The notes beneath the pieces were generated by a model. The model was not told where the DNA came from and did not search any database. It worked only from the letters and a program-made list of their open reading frames with translations. The position numbers and the translations under genes were made by a program. 5,633 nt of DNA. Origin: CAYSPU01 sp964432995 (GTDB taxonomy: Bacteria; Verrucomicrobiota; Verrucomicrobiia; Limisphaerales; JAHDYP01). Positions 1 through 5,578 of the stretch are shown here, piece by piece. The stretch lies in contig CAYSPU010000321.1 in NCBI GenBank assembly GCA_964432995.1, positions 1 through 5,633 of the forward strand, given 5' to 3'. Every line of letters begins with the position of its first letter. Positions within the stretch are counted from its first letter, which is position 1.

Positions 1-277
1 CCTCGTTGGCGATCCCGATCCAATCGACCGCGCACAGCACGATGGGCTCGCCCGCGCCCAGGAGAACGATCCCCCGCGCGCGCAGCCCCATGTCCCAGTG
101 ATTGGTCGCCGGGTCATAGGCCAGCCGCGACCCGATCGGCGGCGTGGCGTCCACGTCAAAGGTGGAGACCCGGAGCGCCGGTGGACCGGCGTCGACGGTC
201 GCGGCGGACTCGGCGGCGGCGAGAAGGAGGACGCCGGCGAGCAGCGCGCCGGTCCAGGGCAGGAATCGGCTGAACAT
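1..277 (-). CDS. Secreted ceramidase-like protein, N-terminal part (runs off left edge)
   Basis: This is the 5' end of a minus-strand gene whose remainder lies beyond position 1; about 92 codons are visible. The start is well fixed: ATG at 277-275, with an in-frame TAA only a few codons upstream (289-287) and no other in-frame start between. The protein opens with a signal peptide (MFSRFLPWTGALLAGVLLLAAA, then ESAATVDAG), indicating export. The mature start contains 'LRVSTFDVDATPPIGSRLAY' and later 'GLRARGIVLLGAG' and 'IVLCAVDWIGIANE'. From knowledge of the family, the 'DVDATPPIG ... RG(I/V)V..G .. (I/V)VLCAVDW.G' pattern is typical of Verrucomicrobia/Planctomycetes proteins annotated as neutral/alkaline non-lysosomal ceramidase N-terminal-domain-like. 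Catalytic residues would lie outside the window, so amide hydrolysis is inferred only. No clear Shine-Dalgarno is visible. It lies 210 bases downstream of the SUMF1-lipase gene on the same strand. Confidence 0.78.
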   Translation of the reverse strand, partial: MFSRFLPWTGALLAGVLLLAAAESAATVDAGPPALRVSTFDVDATPPIGSRLAYDPATNHWDMGLRARGIVLLGAGEPIVLCAVDWIGIANE

Positions 278-487
278 GCCGGCACATTACCCGACCACGC
301 ACCAAACTCCACCTTTTCCCAGTGGGCAAGCCCCGGGACCCGACTACAATCAGGCCATGACGCGGGACATCCTCTATCGGCAGCACAAGGCCACCGGCAA
401 CGTGCTCGACAACGCGCCCTGAAGGAATCCGGATCGTGCGCCTCCCAACATCGGCCCGCCCTCCATCGGCCTCTTCGTATCCGCTTC

Positions 488-3400
488 CTACTCCTCTCGA
501 ACACGAAAGAAACACGGTTTCCACAGGGCGATGTAGGCCGTAAGCCTCAAGGGACCGCCGGTCCCCGCCAAGCTGGGAGCCGGTTTCCACGCACTTGGGG
601 CAATCGTGTCGCTGGGCTCGAAGACATACGTCTTGCCAAGGCGCGAGTTCACCTCGAGATGCAGCCGCGGCGGGTCGAGATCGAATCCCGTGATACGCAG
701 AGTCAGCTGTGTTTCGGTAACCGCCCGAATGAAGAAGGTGCCCTGGGCACCTTCCTTGCCATCCACCGCGACGAGGTAGGTGCTTCCTTCTTCCGCGTCG
801 AAGGTGGTCCAGTTGCCCGTCGATCCACTTTCGGCCACCGCACTGGCGACCGGTTCGAGCATGCCCCCTGATGCGCGGCGATAGACCGCCAGCACCGTGT
901 CGAAGCCCGCTTCACTGATCTCGATATCCACCGGTCCGCCGGCAGAGGCCAGCCAGGAGAACCACACCGAACTTCCTCCGAGAACGCCGGCGTGATCCGG
1001 TTCGCCCGTCTCCTTCGACGCGTTCACGTTCGAGGCGCGGATCGCCTGGCTCTCGAGCGGCAGCGGCAGGAACATCTCATCGTTCGCCGGTGTGACCACC
1101 ATGACCGCCTCGGCCTGGGCACCACCGAGGGCAGCCGTCACCGTGGCCACTCCCGGGGCCATCGCCTCCACCTCGCCCAAGCCACGAACCGTTACCACGT
1201 CCGGGTCCGTCGTTGAGAACGTCAGACCATCCTCCGCGTCTCGGAAGATCACTCGTGGCGAGGCCGGGTCGCTTTCGGCCAGCAGGCTGAAGGCGTAGCG
1301 TTGGCCAGCCCGCAGCGTCAGGTTCGTTCGGTCCAGCATCAGAGTGGCGGGAACGGCCGCCCCATCGGTCGAGTAAACGCGCTTCGGACGGACATAGACC
1401 GACTCGCCCCGCGCATTCACGTATTGCGCTCGCAGCGCCACGTCGCCGGTGAGGTCGGAGGGGATCGCCAGGGTGACCCGGCGGCTGTCGTTTGAATGGA
1501 CCGTGACCGGTATTCCTCCGTAGTCGATGCCGTTGGTGCCGTAGAGAACGGCCAGCCAAGTGACCGGCTCGAGGATAGGCTCGTCCTCGGGGGAAACGAG
1601 TCCAAAGGAGAGCGACTCCCCGCCTCCGCCGGCGCCGGCGGGCGGCGGAACGCCGAACGGCAGGGGGATGATCACCTCAATACCGCGAAACAGGGTGACC
1701 TCAGCCAGAAGCGCGCCACGGATCACCTCGAGTTGGTTCTCCGTCAGCAGCGCGGGGTTAAGGAACGGGCCGAAGACATTCGTGCGGGTGCCGTTCAACA
1801 ACCCTGCGATGGCCTGGGCCACGTCTGCGCTGTCGACCTGGCTTGCATGGGGCTCAATACCATACAAGTTCAAACCCCAGAAGTCCCACACGGGCCGATC
1901 CGCTCCACCAAAACGAAGGCGAGAGGGCAGTTTGCTCAAGTGGGCTGTGTTCGGAAAACCACTGGTGGGGGTGAGCTCGCTCACGTTCCCAACACACCCA
2001 CCCAACTGACTGCGAAAATCAACCACCCCATCAGATCCCTCAGGGAAGATGAAGTGCCCTCGGCGAATCGGGGGATCCGGAGTGCCAACGCCTCGCCAGA
2101 CCGCCGAGTGCCAAGCTCTCAGCGTGTCTACCGGTGTGGCATTGAGGGTGCGGCTGAGCCCACTGCCGTCATAGACCGGGATGTCCGGAGTCGGTGGCTT
2201 CCCCTCCCCGATCAAGGTGGCGATGCAATGGAACCGAGCCTTCGGATCGGGCGTGTAGAAACCATCGGCGAGCGTCCTGATCTCCCAGCCCGAGGGATCG
2301 AACTTCTCGTTGCCCGGGCCATACACGATCCACGGTGCCGCCGTGTCCACGATGAACCAACCGCTTTTCAACATGGTATCCATGTAGAACTGTCCCATGC
2401 TGCCGTTGTGGGGGGAGCCGATGGTGATCACCCGGTCAAAGCGACCGCGATACTGGTTGGCTGCCCGACGAAAACTCTGCCACTCAATCGGCTGGTAGAA
2501 TATCTCGTTTTGACAAAGAAGCCGCAAGATGACCCCGCCCTGACTGTGCCCCACGATGTCGTACCGGGTGAAGGCCCACTCTGACCGCAGCGGGCTGTCA
2601 GGGGCCTCCACTTCCCGTTCGAGAGCTGCGGAGAGCATCTCGGCACATTCCCACAGGCTCCCCGTGCGGTTCGGCAGAGGATCACCATTGTTCACCCCGT
2701 ACTCCGTTCGGTGGATGAAATCCTCGGGGCGGTAGATGCGAAAGAAGTCGAGGAAGTAGTCGGTAAACTCGTCCCGCTTCGCCCCAAGGCCGTGCACGAG
2801 GACAACCGGTGGCTTCCGCACCCGCACTTTCACCGTCGCCTCCGTCACCTCGTCGGGTGCCACCAACTCGAAGCTGAGTTCCCCCTCGGGCCACGATTCG
2901 AGCATCTCCTCCCGGTCGATCCCTTCCAGGTAGACGAACGCCTCCCGGACGTCCGCCGACATGGTGACCGATGAGCCCTTCTCGAAACCGTTGGTGGTCA
3001 GCACCCAGAGCTGGGGCTCGAAATCGATTCCAAACCCCAGAAGAGCGTAGGAGACGATGCGGTAAGACGTAGTCGCTGTCAGTTTCGGCGCAACCAACCG
3101 GAAGAGCACGGGGGTCACGCCATCGGCCACCACGCCCTGGCCCAGGTCGAGTTGCTCCCGCAGCAACGCCGGGTCGGACTTCACCGCCAGCGGATCATCA
3201 ATGTCGTCGTCCGGGGTCCACACCAGTGCTTCCTCCCCCACCCGGTGGGTGGTGACCTCGACATGACGCGATAGGTCCGGCCCGTAAACCACCCGGAACC
3301 CGCAGTCCGATCCGTTCGGTTCGGTTTTGCTCGCCACGAAGGCGCGCGTGGCGGAACGGCAGTCCTTCGGCCACTGCCCCACGCTGCCCCCACGCACAAT

Positions 3401-4102
3401 GCGGTAGCCATTGTGATTGGGGAACGGATCGGTCAGGGAGCCGCCCGGGTAGCGGATGTAGCCGTCCAGACAGAACTCCCAGACATTCCCGTGCATATCG
3501 AAGAGCCCCCACGCATTGGCTGGCTTCTGGCCAACGGGAGAGGTTTCCCATGTGTACCACGGCACCCCCATAATCACGCCCACATAGACATAACGGCTGT
3601 TCAGGATGCAGTAGCCGTTCGCGGCAAACTGGCTGTAATCGAGGTCGTCGCCATAGCTGAACCGGCTGACGCTACCCGCCCGGCAAGCGTATTCCCACTC
3701 CGCCTCGGTCGGCAGGCGATAGATGTAGCCCTGGGCGGGGGAGGACAGCGGCGGCTCTGTGCCCTCGTTCAACATCGCGCAGTACATCATCGCCTCCATC
3801 CAGGAGATGTTCTCCACCGGCCGCGCCAGATTCCCTTTCACCATCGATGGATTCTCGCCCATGAGGGCCAGGTATTCCCCTTGGGTGACTTCGTGCTTTC
3901 CCATCCAGAACTCGTACGTGAGCGTCACCTTGGTCTGCGGCATCTCCGTCGAGAGGGCGTCGAGGGTGTTCGAGGCGCTGCCCATGACAAATGAGCCCGG
4001 CGGAATCCGGGCCATCTCCCCGGCCTCACACACGGCGAGGATCGAACCGGCGACAACGACTTGGACCCAGAAAACTCTCCCGGCGGACGGGCGTCGATGC
4101 AT
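488..4102 (-). CDS. Large exported SUMF1-like / lipase / BIG2-like / PPC-like multidomain protein
   Basis: A 1204-residue protein ending in TAG at 490-488. The start chosen is ATG 4102-4100, which has GAAAGG six bases upstream and begins a signal peptide (residues 1-28, hydrophobic VFWVQVVVAGSILAV). The frame stays open to 4402, but that extension is Arg/Gly/Ser-rich and not protein-like. Residues 29-275 form a SUMF1/FGE-sulfatase domain: IPPGSFVMGS, KHEVTQGEYLALMGENPS, YRLPTEAEWEYACRAG, GLFDMHGNVWEF, RIVRGGS, DCGFRVV. Residues about 310-429 look like an Ig-like linker (VVADGVTPVLFRL). Residues 430-765 are an alpha/beta-hydrolase lipase: VVLVHGLG oxyanion loop, GHSQGG with nucleophile Ser520, TIGSPHNGS, probable acid Asp691 (SDGVVDF) and base His721 (AHLSKLPS). 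Residues 917-1004 resemble BIG2, and 1006-1127 a pre-peptidase C-terminal domain (GEPDHAG, SVWFSW, FDTVLAVY, YLVAVDG). Residues 1133-1204 form a beta module ending FFRVREE. An ester-lipid substrate is inferred. The SUMF1 part lacks the FGE catalytic Cys pair. Confidence 0.95.
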   Translation of the reverse strand: MHRRPSAGRVFWVQVVVAGSILAVCEAGEMARIPPGSFVMGSASNTLDALSTEMPQTKVTLTYEFWMGKHEVTQGEYLALMGENPSMVKGNLARPVENISWMEAMMYCAMLNEGTEPPLSSPAQGYIYRLPTEAEWEYACRAGSVSRFSYGDDLDYSQFAANGYCILNSRYVYVGVIMGVPWYTWETSPVGQKPANAWGLFDMHGNVWEFCLDGYIRYPGGSLTDPFPNHNGYRIVRGGSVGQWPKDCRSATRAFVASKTEPNGSDCGFRVVYGPDLSRHVEVTTHRVGEEALVWTPDDDIDDPLAVKSDPALLREQLDLGQGVVADGVTPVLFRLVAPKLTATTSYRIVSYALLGFGIDFEPQLWVLTTNGFEKGSSVTMSADVREAFVYLEGIDREEMLESWPEGELSFELVAPDEVTEATVKVRVRKPPVVLVHGLGAKRDEFTDYFLDFFRIYRPEDFIHRTEYGVNNGDPLPNRTGSLWECAEMLSAALEREVEAPDSPLRSEWAFTRYDIVGHSQGGVILRLLCQNEIFYQPIEWQSFRRAANQYRGRFDRVITIGSPHNGSMGQFYMDTMLKSGWFIVDTAAPWIVYGPGNEKFDPSGWEIRTLADGFYTPDPKARFHCIATLIGEGKPPTPDIPVYDGSGLSRTLNATPVDTLRAWHSAVWRGVGTPDPPIRRGHFIFPEGSDGVVDFRSQLGGCVGNVSELTPTSGFPNTAHLSKLPSRLRFGGADRPVWDFWGLNLYGIEPHASQVDSADVAQAIAGLLNGTRTNVFGPFLNPALLTENQLEVIRGALLAEVTLFRGIEVIIPLPFGVPPPAGAGGGGESLSFGLVSPEDEPILEPVTWLAVLYGTNGIDYGGIPVTVHSNDSRRVTLAIPSDLTGDVALRAQYVNARGESVYVRPKRVYSTDGAAVPATLMLDRTNLTLRAGQRYAFSLLAESDPASPRVIFRDAEDGLTFSTTDPDVVTVRGLGEVEAMAPGVATVTAALGGAQAEAVMVVTPANDEMFLPLPLESQAIRASNVNASKETGEPDHAGVLGGSSVWFSWLASAGGPVDIEISEAGFDTVLAVYRRASGGMLEPVASAVAESGSTGNWTTFDAEEGSTYLVAVDGKEGAQGTFFIRAVTETQLTLRITGFDLDPPRLHLEVNSRLGKTYVFEPSDTIAPSAWKPAPSLAGTGGPLRLTAYIALWKPCFFRVREE

Positions 4103-4114
4103 GATGCGCCTTTC
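4103..4114 (-). promoter_or_regulatory. Probable ribosome binding site for the SUMF1-lipase gene
   Basis: Reading the minus strand, GAAAGG lies at 4114-4109, six bases before the ATG at 4102. It is a partial Shine-Dalgarno match with good spacing. Together with the signal peptide that begins at this ATG, it favours this start over the more upstream in-frame starts up to 4402. Confidence 0.45.
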
Positions 4115-4350
4115 ACTACCAAGCCCCTGCCCGCTGGTCCAGCTCCGTCCCGAACCCGATTCGCACCGGCCTGTCTCCGGGTTGGGGTGAGGTGGGCCGC
4201 CGGCGCCGCCCAGCCGCCAACCGCTGCAATGATGGGCGGGCATCGGGCATGTCCGCCGGCCTCTTCTGCAGATCGCCAGCCTGGATGGGGACAGCTCCGC
4301 CGTGCGGTTCGGGGGGAGCACCAAACCCAACGTGCCGGTGGTACTTCCCC

Positions 4351-4364
4351 GCGCGAATTCGCGC
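4351..4364. repeat. Perfect 14-base palindrome
   Basis: GCGCGAATTCGCGC equals its own reverse complement over all 14 bases; the symmetry stops at both flanks (C4350, A4365). It lies about 250 bases upstream of the SUMF1-lipase start and about 145 bases upstream of the tRNA fragment. It could be an operator for a dimeric regulator, but GC-rich DNA gives such palindromes by chance and no second copy is visible. Confidence 0.4.
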
Positions 4365-4476
4365 ATCCTCATGAGCCGAGTCCCCCGGGGGGAGCTTGCC
4401 ATTCGGTTGGGATCTGGAGTAATAGACGGCCAGTCGGACGTTGCGGGTGAAGCCCGGAGGCGTCCGCGCGTTCCAC

Positions 4477-4499
4477 CGGTGCGGCTGGCCGCCGCACCG
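4477..4499. other. Strong 9-bp stem-loop just upstream of the tRNA fragment
   Basis: CGGTGCGGC (4477-4485), loop TGGCC, then GCCGCACCG (4491-4499): a perfect nine-base-pair, very GC-rich stem with a five-base loop, ending ten bases before the first tRNA base. Neither strand has a following T-run, so it is not a classical intrinsic terminator. It could be a U-less terminator, a processing signal in the tRNA precursor, or a recombination-associated structure; the role is unknown. Confidence 0.45.
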
Positions 4500-4508
4500 A
4501 GCCTGTGT

Positions 4509-4548
4509 GCGCTCGTAGCTCAGTTGGATAGAGCATCTGCCTTCTAAG
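4509..4548 (+). tRNA. Truncated tRNA-Arg(TCT): 5' half only
   Basis: The sequence matches tRNA positions 1 to 39. The acceptor 5' strand is GCGCTCG (4509-4515), followed by T8 A9. The D arm is GCTC (4518-4521), loop AGTTGGATA, GAGC (4531-4534). The anticodon 5' stem is TCTGC (4536-4540), and the loop CTTCTAA (4541-4547) carries anticodon TCT at 4543-4545. Base G4548 can pair with C4540, but the next bases (ACCA) do not complete the expected GCAGA. No variable region, GTTCGAATCC-like T arm or acceptor 3' strand follows within the window. As read, it cannot make a functional tRNA. The break in the anticodon arm is at a site often used by tyrosine recombinases, so this is best seen as a junction between the ancestral chromosome and inserted DNA. 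Confidence 0.85.
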
Positions 4549-4649
4549 ACCACGGGCAAACTCCAAGTGCTTGTCGCTGAAGGCTGCTCGGCAATCTCCG
4601 TGTCCTACTTTGTAAGTCGTTAAAAAAAGCCGATTATCTCCTACTCCCA

Positions 4650-4693
4650 CTGCAACAGCACGTTACGGAAAACGGTTTTCGCACCTATTGCAG
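4650..4693. repeat. Nested inverted repeats near the tRNA junction
   Basis: An outer pair CTGCAA (4650-4655) and TTGCAG (4688-4693) encloses an inner pair GAAAAC (4668-4673) and GTTTTC (4675-4680) separated by one base. The two dyads are slightly off-centre to each other. They lie about 100 bases inside the lower-GC segment, where arm-type integrase or regulator sites might be expected, but no known site is recognised. Confidence 0.35.
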
Positions 4694-4806
4694 AACGCGG
4701 ATACTAGGACAAAATCTCGGTCATTTTTATAAACCTGCGAGCGGTCCAAGCCTTGGCTCACACGGTGGCAAGAGGTAGCCTTTGGTTCTGGTCAGCAGGG
4801 ACCAAA

Positions 4807-4824
4807 GGGGGCTCCCCTGCCCCC
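4807..4824 (-). terminator. Terminator-like hairpin downstream of the cysteine-rich ORF
   Basis: On the minus strand GGGGGC, loop AGGGGA, GCCCCC forms a six-base-pair all-GC stem followed by TTT. It lies about 60 bases beyond the stop codon of the small minus-strand ORF (4885-4883). The stem is short and the T-run weak, so termination is plausible but not certain. Confidence 0.35.
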
Positions 4825-4882
4825 AAGTTCTTTCAATACGGCATCCTGCCTTGCGAGGTTGAGAACTTCGCCGAAGGGACCC

Positions 4883-5161
4883 CTATTTCCTTGCTGCCGA
4901 TCCCGAGAGGCTCGCCTCGACGAGCTCGAAAAAACCCGCCAGCGGATTTGCACCCAGATTCTTCGCCGCACGGCGTTCTTCCGTTTCCGCCAATCTTCGC
5001 TGCACCACGGACGGGGAGGCAGCACAGCGACGACAGATACTCTTTTCGCGGCAGGCGCGGCGATACCCTGGGAGGTTGGCATAGACCAGTTCGGTTTGGC
5101 AGACAGGGCAATGTCGTTTGAGGGGCATACGGGGAATAAATAGGGAGAGCCACGACAACAC
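4883..5161 (-). CDS. Small cysteine-rich (zinc-finger-like) protein, possibly a gene remnant
   Basis: An ORF of 92 residues from GTG 5161 to TAG 4885-4883. ATG 5128 (MPLKRHC) would give 81 residues; neither start has a good Shine-Dalgarno. From the ATG it reads KRHCPVCQTELVYANLPGY followed by RRACREKSICRRC, a four-cysteine pattern (CxxC ... C, CxxC) like the short zinc-binding modules at the N terminus of some phage and mobile HNH endonucleases. A later NLGANPLAGF loosely recalls the NPxxGK repeat (NUMOD3) of such nucleases. No HNH core is present and the frame stops soon after, suggesting truncation. The frame also stays open upstream to a TGA at 5293-5291, encoding a hydrophilic stretch and then a membrane-like segment (YRIVFAAILGVLSWLSLFIP), with no ordinary start codon before the GTG that lies inside that segment. 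A membrane-anchored zinc-ribbon protein that has lost its 5' end is the alternative. Function unknown. Confidence 0.45.
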   Translation of the reverse strand: MLSWLSLFIPRMPLKRHCPVCQTELVYANLPGYRRACREKSICRRCAASPSVVQRRLAETEERRAAKNLGANPLAGFFELVEASLSGSAARK

Positions 5162-5401
5162 GCCTAGAATGGCAGCAAAAACGATACGGTAATCCGCCGT
5201 CTGGCTGTGCTTCTTGGGGGTTTGCGATCGATCCTTGCTCGGTTCTTCAGATCTTTTTTCGCGCCCTGCCGTCCTAATACTGCAAAATAATCATCCCATC
5301 TAATGTGCGTAATATGCGGAATACAAGGTGTTTAGAGATGTCCGTGTTTTGGGCTGGTGGGCAATATTGTATAGAAATCCTTGAGCCTCAACATGTTACG
5401 C

Positions 5402-5429
5402 TTGACTTTCGGCCAGAAATGTGTATGCT
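5402..5429 (+). promoter_or_regulatory. Weak sigma70-like promoter candidate
   Basis: TTGACT (5402-5407), a 16-base spacer, then TATGCT (5424-5429). The -35 is close to consensus and the -10 matches four of six bases. No gene follows in the window; the first structure downstream is the hairpin at 5455-5485. Chance occurrence is quite possible. Confidence 0.2.
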
Positions 5430-5454
5430 GGGTGGCACAATAAGGAAACGGTCG

Positions 5455-5485
5455 GGCGGCACAGGGTAAAGAGCCTGAAACCGCC
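5455..5485. other. Two-helix hairpin
   Basis: GGCGG (5455-5459) pairs with CCGCC (5481-5485), and inside it CAGG (5462-5465) pairs with CCTG (5474-5477) around an eight-base loop. There is no T-run. With the promoter-like sequence about 25 bases upstream it could be the start of a small RNA, but there is no further support. Confidence 0.25.
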
Positions 5486-5578
5486 GAACTAAAATCCTCA
5501 CGTTGAACGCCATAGGTGTGGTGTGCCTTGGTGGGGAGGCCGTCTCCAGCAAAGAAGAACGAACATATGCAAAACATT

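Larger units (their letters stand above)
4103..4508. other. 406-base non-coding region between SUMF1-lipase gene and tRNA fragment
   Basis: No convincing gene on either strand. The long frames here are GC-rich shadows with Arg/Gly/Pro/Ser-rich translations. It should hold the promoter of the minus-strand SUMF1-lipase gene, but I see no clear -35/-10 pair for it. On the plus strand TTGCCA (4396-4401) followed 18 bases later by TAATAG (4420-4425) is a weak candidate promoter for the tRNA. The region also holds a 14-base palindrome and a 9-bp hairpin, listed separately. Confidence 0.6.
4549..5578. mobile_element. Probable inserted or rearranged foreign segment starting inside tRNA-Arg
   Basis: The segment begins exactly where tRNA-Arg identity is lost. 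By eye its GC content drops from above 60% to around 50%, with A/T-rich patches (for example near 4619-4640 and 5281-5340) not seen to the left. Coding density is low: one small cysteine-rich ORF, no integrase, transposase or relaxase. The far end abuts IS-like repeats. No duplicated att core is visible because only one side is in the window. An integrated element with decayed content, or a deletion or rearrangement scar, would both fit. Confidence 0.4.
5291..5578. other. Low-coding stretch between the small ORF and the IS-like end
   Basis: Two overlapping minus-strand frames of 70-80 codons exist here but show no recognisable motif, no Shine-Dalgarno and unlike-protein composition, so I do not call them. 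The stretch contains a weak plus-strand promoter candidate and a two-part hairpin, listed separately; otherwise I see nothing in it. Confidence 0.5.

Noticed and set aside
24..200. GC-rich short repeats and runs near the left edge
   Set aside because: They fall inside the coding frame of the ceramidase-like gene and are explained by its composition.
98..871. Long plus-strand frames opposite the left-edge gene and the SUMF1-lipase gene
   Set aside because: They overlap well-supported minus-strand coding sequence and have Arg/Pro/Gly-rich translations typical of antisense frames in GC-rich DNA.
1496..2584. 362-codon plus-strand frame inside the lipase gene
   Set aside because: It is antisense to the lipase domain with clear catalytic motifs, and has no recognisable motif of its own.
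4103..4402. In-frame 100-residue N-terminal extension of the SUMF1-lipase protein
   Set aside because: It is Arg/Gly/Ser/Pro-rich without family resemblance, and the signal peptide begins exactly at the ATG at 4102, which has a ribosome binding site.
4369..4650. Minus-strand frame running through the tRNA fragment
   Set aside because: It crosses the tRNA in antisense and spans the composition break; the translation resembles nothing and includes the tRNA complement.
4753..5153. Other frames on both strands overlapping the cysteine-rich ORF
   Set aside because: Only the frame with the spaced cysteines has a protein-like pattern; the others are Pro/Arg-rich shadows.
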